Notes: a model not told the origin generated them from the sequence alone. Shown: positions 1-7,086, counted from the stretch's first letter. The stretch is DNA of 7,404 nucleotides from Candidatus Wallbacteria bacterium (GCA_028687545.1 JAQTZZ010000091.1:1-7404), one strand, 5' to 3'. Made by a program: numbers and translations.

Positions 1-126
1 CGCCAGTCCTTTATGAGCTAAAACCATCGTGATCGCTGCTGTCAATGTCGTTTTTCCGTGATCAATGTGGCCGATCGTTCCCACGTTGACATGCGGTTTG
101 TTCCGTTCAAATTTTTCCTTTGCCAT
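1..126 (-). CDS. tuf: Elongation factor Tu, N-terminal fragment (runs off the window)
   Basis: EF-Tu is the cytoplasmic GTPase that delivers aminoacyl-tRNA to the ribosomal A site. Only the first 42 codons are present, because the gene continues past position 1. The fragment begins [20 protein letters not shown] and carries the complete P-loop GHIDHGKT at residues 19-26, followed by TLTAAIT, which is diagnostic of EF-Tu rather than EF-G, IF2 or SelB. The ATG at 126 is supported by a full AGGAGG 5 nt upstream. It lies 1 nt after the fusA stop codon, so this is the fourth gene of an rpsL-rpsG-fusA-tuf operon and is probably translationally coupled to fusA. No oddity is visible in the part present. 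Whether the genome holds a second tuf copy cannot be told from here. Confidence 0.97.
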   Translation of the reverse strand, partial: MAKEKFERNKPHVNVGTIGHIDHGKTTLTAAITMVLAHKGLA

Positions 127-127
127 C

Positions 128-2239
128 TTAACCTCCTGAGCTGGTTGCTTCAAAATAACTGAGCTCGCCTTTATAGCGGGCTATTATGTTTTTCGCAAAA
201 TTCGGGGGCACCTCATCATAATGACCAAACTGCATGGTGTTGGTAGCTCTCCCCTGCGCCCTGGAACGCAATTCCGTAGTATATCCGAATAATTCAGAGA
301 GGGGCGCTACACCATCAATCACACTGGAGTTCTCACTCTTTTCCAGCTTGTCTATCTTTCCTCTGCGTGAATTAAGATCATTGATCACATCGCCGAGGTA
401 CTCTTCCGGGGTAATGATTTCAAGTTTCATGATTGGTTCCAGCAAGATAAAATCTCCCGAAAGCATGGCATTGTTAACAGCCTGTGTAGCTGCCATCTTA
501 AAGGCAATCTCATTGGAGTCGGACTCGCTGTAATTAACACCCAGCAATTTCACGGTAGTGTCAATGACAGGAAATCCGGCCAGATTGCCTACCATTAAAG
601 CATCCCTGCAGCCTTCTTCGATTGCACTCAGAAATTCTTCAGAAAGGTTGCCTGATGTAAGATTGGAATGGAAGATAAAACCAACGCCACGCTTGCTGGG
701 CCAAAGCTCCACAGTCACTCCAGCGAAAAGTTTCTTGTTGCCGAGTTCCTTCTCAATCTGAGCCTCACCCTTTTGTCTGCTGACAATGGTCTCTTTATAT
801 GAAACCTGGGGTTTTCCCACATTCCCTTGAATTTTAAATTCCCGGAACAGCCTGTCCACAATAATTTCCAGATGCAGTTCACCCATTCCGCTGATCAATG
901 TTTGTCCGCTCTCGGCATCGACGTATTTTTTGAAAGTCGGATCCTCATCACAGAATTTCTGGAGAGCCTCTTCAAGTCTCTGCTGCTCCTTCTGATTTTT
1001 GGCTTCAATAGCGACAGAAATCACTGGTTCCGGAAAGGCGATGGCCTCGTATGCGATCTTCCTGCCCTCAGTGCAGATCGTATGCCCTGTCTTACAGAAC
1101 TTGGGTCCGATCAGCCCTACAATTTCACCTGAGTGGACTATTTTAAGTTCTTCCCTGTGATTGGCATGCATTTGAAGGATCTTGGCAATGCGCTCTTTTT
1201 TCCGGCTGTTGCAGTCGTAAATCATGGAACCGTTTTCAATTTTTCCTGAATAGATCCTGGTAAAAAGAAGTTTACCCATGTAAGGATCGGATACCACCTT
1301 GAAAACATACCCGCTGAAATCTTCATCGTCAGCGAGACGCCTGGAGGTTTTCTCCTCGTTCTTGGGGTTGATTCCATCGACTGTGCCGATGTCCTGTGGA
1401 GATGGGAGATAATCGATTACAGCATCGAGGAGCGGTTGCACACCCTTGTTCCTGAATGATGCCCCCCCGAAGACTGGGACGATTTTATGAGACAGGGTAA
1501 GTTTCCTGATCCCAAGTTTGAGATCCTCAACTGCAATTTCTCTGCCTTCAAGATAGGCTTCGGTCAGGCTTTCGACTTCACCGGCTACGACTTCCACGAT
1601 CCGGTCACGATATTTTTCCACTGTTTCAGAGAGGTGCTCAGGCACTGGAGTCTCGCTCACAGCATGCCCATCATCTTCAGAAAACTGGAGCAGCTTTCGC
1701 TTCAGCAGGTCGATGACGCCCACGAACTGCTCATCTTCGAAATAAGGGTACTGCATAATTAGAGGATCAGTGCACAGCCGGGTTCTCATCGTATCTACAG
1801 CTCTCAGAAAATCGGCTCCAGTGCGGTCAAGTTTGTTGATAAAGGCGATCCTGGGTACTTTGTACTTGTTGGCCTGGCGCCAGACGGTTTCCGACTGCGG
1901 CTGGACTCCTGCCACACCGCAGAAGATCGCGATGGCTCCATCCAGCACCCTGAGTGATCTTTCGACTTCAGCGGTGAAATCAACATGTCCGGGTGTGTCA
2001 ATGATGTTAATTTTAAAGGAATTCCAGATACAGGTGGTGACAGCTGAGGTGATCGTGATTCCCCGTTCCTGCTCCTGAATCATCCAGTCCATGGTGGCGG
2101 TTCCCTCGTCCACTTCGCCCATCCGGTAGATCTTTCCGGTGTAATAAAGAAAGCGTTCGGTGGTCGTGGTCTTTCCCGCATCGATGTGGGCCATGATCCC
2201 GATGTTCCTGACTTTCTCTATTGGGCAGTCGCGTCCCAT
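128..2239 (-). CDS. fusA: Elongation factor G (translocase), divergent
   Basis: EF-G is the GTPase that drives tRNA-mRNA translocation and, with RRF, ribosome recycling. The protein has 703 aa, the normal length. Visible motifs are G1 AHIDAGKT (17-24), G2 RGITI (59-63), G3 DTPG (81-84) and G4 NKLD (135-138), then the [10 protein letters not shown] region where E. coli has GSAFKNKGVQ. Domain III carries [10 protein letters not shown] and domain V EPIMKLEI and LSELFGY. Domain IV is divergent. Its tip loop reads NYSESDSNE, so the position of the conserved E. coli His583 is a serine (about residue 571), and the GGVIP-type segment is replaced by TSGNLSEEF. The C-terminus is longer than in E. coli by about ten residues. 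ATG at 2239 has AGAGGG 4 nt upstream and lies 17 nt after rpsG. Location in the str operon argues that this is the main EF-G. Its exact EF-G subfamily is uncertain. Confidence 0.97.
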   Translation of the reverse strand: MGRDCPIEKVRNIGIMAHIDAGKTTTTERFLYYTGKIYRMGEVDEGTATMDWMIQEQERGITITSAVTTCIWNSFKINIIDTPGHVDFTAEVERSLRVLDGAIAIFCGVAGVQPQSETVWRQANKYKVPRIAFINKLDRTGADFLRAVDTMRTRLCTDPLIMQYPYFEDEQFVGVIDLLKRKLLQFSEDDGHAVSETPVPEHLSETVEKYRDRIVEVVAGEVESLTEAYLEGREIAVEDLKLGIRKLTLSHKIVPVFGGASFRNKGVQPLLDAVIDYLPSPQDIGTVDGINPKNEEKTSRRLADDEDFSGYVFKVVSDPYMGKLLFTRIYSGKIENGSMIYDCNSRKKERIAKILQMHANHREELKIVHSGEIVGLIGPKFCKTGHTICTEGRKIAYEAIAFPEPVISVAIEAKNQKEQQRLEEALQKFCDEDPTFKKYVDAESGQTLISGMGELHLEIIVDRLFREFKIQGNVGKPQVSYKETIVSRQKGEAQIEKELGNKKLFAGVTVELWPSKRGVGFIFHSNLTSGNLSEEFLSAIEEGCRDALMVGNLAGFPVIDTTVKLLGVNYSESDSNEIAFKMAATQAVNNAMLSGDFILLEPIMKLEIITPEEYLGDVINDLNSRRGKIDKLEKSENSSVIDGVAPLSELFGYTTELRSRAQGRATNTMQFGHYDEVPPNFAKNIIARYKGELSYFEATSSGG
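131..137 (-). promoter_or_regulatory. Shine-Dalgarno of tuf, embedded in the end of fusA
   Basis: The minus strand reads AGGAGGT followed by the fusA TAA, one G, and the tuf ATG. The consensus AGGAGG ends 5 nt before the start codon. It is written by the last two codons of fusA (GGA GGT, Gly-Gly), so the ribosome ending fusA covers the tuf start. This fixes the tuf start and suggests termination-reinitiation coupling. Confidence 0.85.
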
Positions 2240-2256
2240 GGTTCCCTCTTTACTCC

Positions 2257-2733
2257 TTAAAAGCGGAAGTGCGCAAACGCCTTGTTGGCTTCTGCCATTT
2301 TATGCGTATCTTCCTTCTTCTTGAAGGCAGTTCCTTCACCCTTGCTGGCGTCAAGCAATTCCTGCCCCAGTTTCTCCAGCATGCACTTGCCCTTTTTGGC
2401 GCGCGAGGCATTGATAATCCAGCGGACTGCCAGTCTGATCCTGCGGTATTCAGGTACTTCGATCGGAACCTGGTAGTTGGCTCCGCCGACGCGCCTGGAT
2501 TTGACTTCGATCATGGGCATGACATTGTTCATAGCGATGTTGAAAACCTTCAACTTGTCTTCCGTTTCCTTGGTTTTCTCACAGGTATAGTCGATTGCGC
2601 CATACATGATCTTCTCTGCGATTGTCTTCTTGCCTTCCCACATCAGGCAGTTGATGAATTTTCCGACGATCGGGCTCTTGTAAAGCCTGTCACCAGGCAT
2701 TTCTCTTTTTAAATGTAACTTTCTGCGTGGCAT
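2257..2733 (-). CDS. rpsG: 30S ribosomal protein S7
   Basis: S7 is the primary assembly protein of the 30S head. It binds the 3' major domain of 16S rRNA and lies near the E site. The 158-aa product is full length and begins [15 protein letters not shown]. It contains the family hallmarks [15 protein letters not shown] near residue 77, RWIINASR, and the C-terminal run [17 protein letters not shown] at 2733 has a perfect AAGGAGG whose first bases form the rpsL stop codon. The gap to rpsL is 12 nt and to fusA 17 nt. In E. coli, S7 represses its operon by binding a structured rpsL-rpsG spacer of roughly 100 nt. No such spacer exists here, so that mode of feedback cannot apply in the same form. 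Identification is secure. Confidence 0.98.
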   Translation of the reverse strand: MPRRKLHLKREMPGDRLYKSPIVGKFINCLMWEGKKTIAEKIMYGAIDYTCEKTKETEDKLKVFNIAMNNVMPMIEVKSRRVGGANYQVPIEVPEYRRIRLAVRWIINASRAKKGKCMLEKLGQELLDASKGEGTAFKKKEDTHKMAEANKAFAHFRF

Positions 2734-2740
2734 CTATATT

Positions 2741-2748
2741 CCTCCTTA
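2741..2748 (-). promoter_or_regulatory. Shine-Dalgarno of rpsG overlapping the rpsL stop codon
   Basis: The minus strand reads TAAGGAGG, then 7 nt, then the rpsG ATG. The TAA that ends rpsL is also the first part of an extended anti-16S match, so termination of rpsL and initiation of rpsG occur on the same spot. This supports tight coupling of the two ribosomal proteins. Confidence 0.85.
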
Positions 2749-3138
2749 TGCCGCTTTCACCGGTTGCTTCTTAGGCCTCTTCGCTCCGTACTTGGAGCGA
2801 CTCTGCATCCTGTCGGTAACTCCGGCGCAGTCAAGAGAGCCACGAATAATGTGATACCTTACTCCTGGAAGGTCCTTGACCCTTCCGCCTCTGATCATGA
2901 CGATAGAGTTTTCCTGGAGATTGTGTCCCACACCGGGTATGTAGCACGTCACTTCAATCCCGTTGGTCAATCTGACCCTGGCGATCTTTCTGAGAGCAGA
3001 ATTAGGCTTCTTGGGGGTCATGGTAGTGACCTTGACGCAGACGCCTCTTCTCTGCGGACTGCCCGACAAAGCCGGTGATTTCGACTTGTGGGCAAGGACT
3101 TCTCTTCCTTTTCTGACTAACTGGTTAATGGTCGGCAC
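2746..3138 (-). CDS. rpsL: 30S ribosomal protein S12, GTG start
   Basis: S12 lies at the decoding centre of the 30S subunit and controls accuracy. From GTG at 3138 it has 130 aa and begins [12 protein letters not shown], the standard S12 N-terminus. Conserved blocks are [20 protein letters not shown] (residues 41-51), [20 protein letters not shown] and [11 protein letters not shown]. Lys43 and Lys88, the positions mutated in many streptomycin-resistant strains, are both lysine, and Asp89 (the methylthiolation site in E. coli) is present. A longer frame reaching 3315 exists, but its extra 59 codons resemble no S12 and run through the promoter, so GTG at 3138 is chosen. TGAGGG ends 5 nt before it. 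First gene of the str operon. No rpoC gene lies directly upstream, where many bacteria have it; the neighbour is a divergent regulator. Confidence 0.97.
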   Translation of the reverse strand: MPTINQLVRKGREVLAHKSKSPALSGSPQRRGVCVKVTTMTPKKPNSALRKIARVRLTNGIEVTCYIPGVGHNLQENSIVMIRGGRVKDLPGVRYHIIRGSLDCAGVTDRMQSRSKYGAKRPKKQPVKAA

Positions 3139-3179
3139 AAATACCCTCACTTTCCTTGATTTTTCTAACAAGTGTTCAA

Positions 3180-3219
3180 ATTGTAGAGCCTGGTATGGCC
3201 GAGTGTCAAAGGTTTTTTT
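3180..3219 (-). promoter_or_regulatory. Strong sigma-70-type promoter of the rpsL-rpsG-fusA-tuf operon
   Basis: On the minus strand, TTGACA (3209-3204, perfect -35) is followed by an 18-bp spacer and TACAAT (3185-3180, five of six to the -10 consensus). A run of seven A residues at 3219-3213 sits just upstream of the -35, where the proximal UP element of strong ribosomal promoters lies. Predicted start is near 3173, giving a leader of about 35 nt before the rpsL GTG. Position, strength and orientation fit the operon's main promoter. The start site itself is inferred. Confidence 0.8.
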
Positions 3220-3228
3220 GCAATTCAG

Positions 3229-3238
3229 CCGGTACCGG
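3229..3238. repeat. 10-bp perfect palindrome CCGGTACCGG
   Basis: A self-complementary GC-rich decamer lies about 56-65 bp upstream of the predicted rpsL transcription start and about 135 bp upstream of the divergent regulator. It stands out in otherwise AT-rich spacer. It could be a small operator, but a palindrome of this length also arises by chance, so no function is assigned. Confidence 0.4.
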
Positions 3239-3320
3239 TGACCAATTCCAACAGATTCAGAAAAAAAGTGGAGAAACCTCCTCCATGGAATTTCACTAAG
3301 GATGCCCTGCTTCATTCAGC

Positions 3321-3352
3321 GAAAAACAATTTTCAGATGCAAATTGTTTTTC
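3321..3352. repeat. Perfect 12-bp inverted repeat in the STAND regulator's promoter (putative operator)
   Basis: Arms GAAAAACAATTT (3321-3332) and AAATTGTTTTTC (3341-3352) are exact reverse complements around an 8-bp spacer. Arm centres are 20 bp apart, close to two helical turns, which fits binding by a symmetric dimer. The element ends 7 bp before the TATACT -10 box and occupies the place where a -35 should be. No transcript is known to need a terminator here, because both flanking genes point away. An operator, for an activator or for autoregulation, is the best reading. The binding protein is unknown. Confidence 0.6.
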
Positions 3353-3359
3353 GTCATTG

Positions 3360-3365
3360 TATACT
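3360..3365 (+). promoter_or_regulatory. Candidate -10 box TATACT of the STAND regulator (leaderless mRNA predicted)
   Basis: TATACT matches the -10 consensus at five of six positions. Counting seven bases downstream puts the start of transcription on the A of ATG at 3372. The -35 region with normal spacing (ATGCAA) is poor, which suggests dependence on an activator, perhaps at the adjacent inverted repeat. There is no purine-rich Shine-Dalgarno before either possible start codon, in agreement with a leaderless message. Confidence 0.5.
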
Positions 3366-3371
3366 GCTTCC

Positions 3372-6071
3372 ATGCCAAACAAACCGGGACTTCCAAGGCT
3401 CTTCGGGCGTGAACGTGAACTCAGGGAGCTAGTGGAACTCTTCCCGACACAGAAAGTGATCATGATCGCCGGGTTGGCAGGGATCGGTAAGACCACTCTT
3501 TCACAGGTTTTTGCCGCTTCAGTCAACAAAATGGAAAAATACCGGGACAGGGTGCTGTATATCACCTGTAAAACCGGCTGGTCAGAAACAGACCTCTTCA
3601 GCGAAATACTCCGGATGGCCGGAGAACGTGGAGACGGGAAAAAATTTAGATCTTTGTCCGCTGCAGATGCGGCCAATCTTCTGGAAAAAAAATCCTTAGC
3701 CCTTTTTCTGGACGACTTCCATCTTGTGGAAAACGATGCCACCAGGGAACTGGTCCGGCTGGCCGAATCATTTGCAGACGGAAGGCTTGTGATTTCCACC
3801 AGGAAAAAGATCGAACTTCCTCCACTCGATCTGGTGAAAATTTTCCAAATTAAACTTGCCGGGCTTCCGGATTCAGATATTTTCCTGTTAATGGACAATC
3901 TTCTGAGATTTCATCATCTTCCGGATTTAGATCCGGACCAGAAAAGAAAAATATTCGAAATCACTGGTGGACATCCTTTTTCAGCCAAACTCCTGATCAG
4001 TCTTTTAATCTCAGGCGGATATTCCCTGGAATCTCTTCTGGAGGGCGATTTTTCGGAAAAACTGGAGCAATATCTGCTCTCGAAATTCTGGAATGGACTG
4101 AGTAAAAACGAACAGAAGACAGCAGAAACGATCTCTTTATTCAGGATTCCGGTCAAACCGGAGAAAATACTGCCACCCTGTGATGCGGAAAGTAAAAAAT
4201 CCCTGGAAAAACTATTGAACAACTTTGTGCTGGAGCACAATCAACTGGGCCGGGTCTTCCTCCACGATCTGCTGAAGGAATTTATTGACAGACGTCTTTC
4301 AGAAACGGATAAGATTTCCCTGCACAAAAAAATCGCGGGGATCTATTTCGAAAATCCTCAGGCTGAAATTCAAGAATTAAAAGAGGCATATTATCATTAT
4401 CAGGAGGCAGGTGCTCCGGAGAAATCGGTTGACGTGCTTTTAAGGCTTTGCAACGAACCAAGCCTGCTCGGTGCGGAAACGGAAAATTTTCTGCATCTGC
4501 TTGACCGGAATTTGAATGAAGGACTTGATAACCGCAAGCAGGAGCTGCTGCGATCCAAAATTGAGCTGCTGGTTTTTCAGAGGAAGTTCGACCTGGCAGA
4601 AGAATCGCTGGGACTGATTTCCGGCAAGACCGCCCGGAAATTCCTGAGAACTAAAGCCATCTTCGAAAAAGGGATGCTGCATAACGCCAGGACAGCTTTT
4701 GAGGATCTGCTGGAGGAAGTGCTGCCTGACAGGGAAAGATACGAAATTCTGCTGTCACTCGCTTCCTGCTGCAATACCCTGGGAGATTATGCAAAAGCTT
4801 CTGAATATTATCTGGAAATCCAATCAGATGAAGGCCCCACCCTCTCTCCACTGGAAAAAGCCAGATTCTTCGTCGAATATGGAGTATTCCTGTACTTCCG
4901 CGGCGATATCCGTCAGGCTCTCCATTTCGCCGCAACAGCTGAGGGGATTTACCGTGATTTCAATGTGCAGTATTTGCTTGCCCATGCTGTCTATACTCAA
5001 GCTCGATTTCTCACAGATCTTCAGGAGTATGAGAAGGCCTTGGAGTGCTTGAGAAGGTCCAGCATCATCAGGCTGGAAATAAAGGACTATCACGGTTACG
5101 CCTTTGACTGCAACGCCAGAGGAGATATCTTTTTTCTTCAGGGAAAGATTCAGGAAGCCATCAGAGAGAAGCAGGAAGGATTGAGTTACGGCTGCAGGGA
5201 CAGCATGGGTTTCATCCAGGGCGTAATTCATAATTCTCTGGGTGATATTTACGTCCATACAGGCGACTGGGACGATGCGGAAGCCCATTTTCAGACATCC
5301 CTGGAAATGTTACCGAAAATCGACGATCCCTGGCGGGTGACATGGGCCAGGCAGAATTACGCCCAGTTCCTCCTGCTCCGCGGTAAAATCAGTGAAGCAG
5401 CCGGCCTGCTCGATCTCGTATCGGAATTTGCTGAAATCAGTTCCCAGCCGAAAATGCTTTCCATCCTGTATTACTTTAAATCCGTGATTTCCGGGCTGCA
5501 GCATCTGACATCCGAAAAAGACAGATGTTATCAGAAATTCCTTTTGAACATAGCCAGACTCCCACTCCCGGCTCAGGAAAAGCTCATGGCTGAATTAAAA
5601 TGGTTTGCCGATCGAATCTCTGCCGAAAATGGGGATAACCTGTTCACTCTGTTAAGCCGAGAAGGCTGCAGAACAGTAAAAGAGCCGGAAACTCTGCCTT
5701 TCCGCTCCCAAAAAAGCAAATATGAATTTTTTGCGGACTTTGCCAAAAAAGAACTCTGGATCGACGGAAAGGAAATCGCCTTCTTCAAAAAAAGAGTGCT
5801 TGTGCCTCTTCTGTTCGCTCTGGCAAGCTCCCCAGGAACAGTTCTCAAACCTGGTGTGATATTCCAGAAAGTCTGGGCGCGTAAATACGACCTGGAGGCG
5901 GACGGCAGCACTTTCAGGATGACCATCACCAGGCTGAGAGCCATTCTGGGCGACGATGAACGCGGGCGTTTCATCCAGCTTTCACCCGAAACCGGCGGTT
6001 ATTCCTTTAACAGCCAGTGTTCATTTTGCGTGATCTATCCAGCAAACCAGAATTTTCCAGAAGAAAAATGA
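3372..6071 (+). CDS. STAND-family ATPase transcriptional regulator with TPR repeats and C-terminal OmpR/PhoB-type winged helix
   Basis: Probable cytoplasmic one-protein signal switch of 899 aa: an NTPase holds the protein inactive until the TPR sensor binds its signal, then a DNA-binding domain acts. N-terminal FGRERELRELVELF precedes Walker A GLAGIGKTT (34-42), Walker B LALFLDDFH (109-117), a sensor-like ISTRK (141-145) and GGHPFSAKLL (199-208), which sits at the GLPLA position of NB-ARC/STAND proteins. A helical arm with HDLLKEF (298) follows, then about six TPR-like helix pairs (455-690). The last part (782-881) is a winged helix: VLVPLLFALASSPGTVL, VW, ITRLRAILGD and GGYSFN match the OmpR/PhoB Trans_reg_C fold. 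No LuxR-type HTH is present. In AfsR/SARP proteins the winged helix is N-terminal, so the order here is reversed. ATG at 3372 is preferred; TTG at 3357 is possible but would lie across the -10 box. No membrane segment seen. Signal and targets are unknown. Confidence 0.88.
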   Translation: MPNKPGLPRLFGRERELRELVELFPTQKVIMIAGLAGIGKTTLSQVFAASVNKMEKYRDRVLYITCKTGWSETDLFSEILRMAGERGDGKKFRSLSAADAANLLEKKSLALFLDDFHLVENDATRELVRLAESFADGRLVISTRKKIELPPLDLVKIFQIKLAGLPDSDIFLLMDNLLRFHHLPDLDPDQKRKIFEITGGHPFSAKLLISLLISGGYSLESLLEGDFSEKLEQYLLSKFWNGLSKNEQKTAETISLFRIPVKPEKILPPCDAESKKSLEKLLNNFVLEHNQLGRVFLHDLLKEFIDRRLSETDKISLHKKIAGIYFENPQAEIQELKEAYYHYQEAGAPEKSVDVLLRLCNEPSLLGAETENFLHLLDRNLNEGLDNRKQELLRSKIELLVFQRKFDLAEESLGLISGKTARKFLRTKAIFEKGMLHNARTAFEDLLEEVLPDRERYEILLSLASCCNTLGDYAKASEYYLEIQSDEGPTLSPLEKARFFVEYGVFLYFRGDIRQALHFAATAEGIYRDFNVQYLLAHAVYTQARFLTDLQEYEKALECLRRSSIIRLEIKDYHGYAFDCNARGDIFFLQGKIQEAIREKQEGLSYGCRDSMGFIQGVIHNSLGDIYVHTGDWDDAEAHFQTSLEMLPKIDDPWRVTWARQNYAQFLLLRGKISEAAGLLDLVSEFAEISSQPKMLSILYYFKSVISGLQHLTSEKDRCYQKFLLNIARLPLPAQEKLMAELKWFADRISAENGDNLFTLLSREGCRTVKEPETLPFRSQKSKYEFFADFAKKELWIDGKEIAFFKKRVLVPLLFALASSPGTVLKPGVIFQKVWARKYDLEADGSTFRMTITRLRAILGDDERGRFIQLSPETGGYSFNSQCSFCVIYPANQNFPEEK

Positions 6072-6072
6072 A

Positions 6073-6100
6073 TAAAAAAAAGCGGGTTTTATGACCCGCT
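6073..6100 (-). terminator. Intrinsic terminator of the cysteine peptidase gene
   Basis: On the minus strand, AGCGGGT, a 6-nt loop (CATAAA) and ACCCGCT form a 7-bp GC-rich stem. It is followed at once by seven T residues (6080-6074). It lies about 35 nt after the peptidase stop codon. The T-tract reaches to within 2 bp of the convergent regulator's TGA. The plus strand has no T-tract after the stem, so the regulator's own terminator is not evident here unless the hairpin alone suffices. Confidence 0.88.
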
Positions 6101-6134
6101 GAAATTGGTGGGTATTACGATCCAAGGGAAAGTT

Positions 6135-7082
6135 TTACATCTGGTCCACCTCCGGATTTTGATCTAGTGAAGAACTGGCAATTGCGCCACTATAGGTTAT
6201 TGTGGTAGGCATCGTTCCCACACGGGATTTCCCATATTCAATGTACATGAATCCCTTGTCCCCCCAGTCAGTTCCATGCGAGTTTTTCAGGATCCAGCAG
6301 CCGCCGTTGCCCATGCTGTCATCCCAACCTACTAAAATCACTGCATGGTTGATCTTACCCTGTGCATCATGATTATAAACGCCGCCCTTGTAAAAGCTGA
6401 AGTTATCGTCAGTGACCATGCAGCAGCAGATTGGACCGTATTCTTCAATGGCCTGCTTGAGCTTTTCAGGAGCAGGCGAAGTTTCCTGATTATTGTCGAA
6501 GATCTGCCATCCGGATATCCTGTAGGGTCTGGTTGCAGTATTTACGCATTCCGCATCATGCCCGGCATAGGGATAATCCTTTTCCAGAGCCACTCCCTTG
6601 TCCTGAAAATACTGGGCAGCATCCAGGAACCCCCCCTGGCAGCTGTAATGATTGCTGTTGCAGGAAATCAGGTCCTGCTCTGAAAGATCCACTTCTGTTT
6701 TTTCATTGATCATGATCTGGGATTCGAACGCGCCTGTCAGAGAAAATGCCCAGCAGCACATGGCGCTTCCCTGGCTCTTCACTGCACTTACGCCGTTCTG
6801 CTCCCGCCAGTCGAATCTGGCAGGCAGATTTCCCGGTTCTCCGCTTAATTTCAGTATACTGCAACGGACTTTTTCCGGAAGGTTCAACCCGCAGCAGTCT
6901 TCAAAATTCACGCCTGCCGGCATTGCCTCAGGAGACATCCTGTATGTCGCGTTCTCCTGCTTTGCAACTGCACAGGCGTGAAAAAAACGGACAGCCCTGT
7001 TCTCGCTGACTCCTTCAAGTGATAATGCCTGAGATACACCAAGACTGAATGCCAGACTGACGATTACGATGGTTTTTTTCAT
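6135..7082 (-). CDS. Secreted papain-family (C1A) cysteine peptidase with atypical active-site surroundings
   Basis: A probable exported endopeptidase of 315 aa. MKKTIVIVSLAFSLGVSQA is a signal peptide with a likely cut near residue 19. Residues 20-85 form a short atypical propeptide. The mature domain starts near LPARFDWRE (86-94), the usual papain start. Catalytic residues are visible: Gln104 in VKSQG (oxyanion hole), Cys110 in CCWAFS, His246 in NHAVILVGW and Asn267 in KNSHGTDWG. LSEQDLISC and SCQGG match the papain LSEQ and CNGG regions. Two departures stand out. GSCGSCW is replaced by GSAMCCW, which loses the disulfide Cys22 and puts a Cys next to the nucleophile. NSWG is NSHG, which loses Trp177. 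A CCC run occurs at 219-221. ATG at 7082 has AGGGGG 4 nt upstream; the longer frame from 7130 would bury the signal peptide. Substrate unknown; activity probable but unproven. Confidence 0.93.
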   Translation of the reverse strand: MKKTIVIVSLAFSLGVSQALSLEGVSENRAVRFFHACAVAKQENATYRMSPEAMPAGVNFEDCCGLNLPEKVRCSILKLSGEPGNLPARFDWREQNGVSAVKSQGSAMCCWAFSLTGAFESQIMINEKTEVDLSEQDLISCNSNHYSCQGGFLDAAQYFQDKGVALEKDYPYAGHDAECVNTATRPYRISGWQIFDNNQETSPAPEKLKQAIEEYGPICCCMVTDDNFSFYKGGVYNHDAQGKINHAVILVGWDDSMGNGGCWILKNSHGTDWGDKGFMYIEYGKSRVGTMPTTITYSGAIASSSLDQNPEVDQM

Positions 7083-7086
7083 ACTG

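Noticed and set aside
2221-2712. 163-codon plus-strand frame opposite rpsG
   Set aside because: It is an antisense shadow of a conserved ribosomal protein gene with no Shine-Dalgarno or recognisable motif.
3261-3285. Minus-strand TGGAG/CTCCA hairpin followed by T residues, like a terminator
   Set aside because: The stem is only 5 bp with a 7-nt loop, and no minus-strand gene lies upstream of it. Probably chance, although it could quench stray antisense transcription into rpsL.
3139-3315. N-terminal extension of S12 (open frame reaching 3315)
   Set aside because: The 59 extra codons resemble no S12 protein and cover the TTGACA/TACAAT promoter. The conserved N-terminus starts exactly at GTG 3138 with a Shine-Dalgarno before it.
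3357-3371. TTG start at 3357 for the STAND regulator
   Set aside because: No Shine-Dalgarno precedes it and it overlaps the TATACT -10 box. The ATG at 3372 fits the predicted transcription start. Not fully excluded.
3296-3898. 200-codon minus-strand frame opposite the start of the regulator
   Set aside because: Low-complexity, serine-rich translation typical of an antisense shadow. The plus-strand frame has clear ATPase motifs throughout.
4824-5288. 154-codon minus-strand frame inside the TPR region of the regulator
   Set aside because: It is an antisense shadow. The TPR periodicity on the plus strand explains the sequence.
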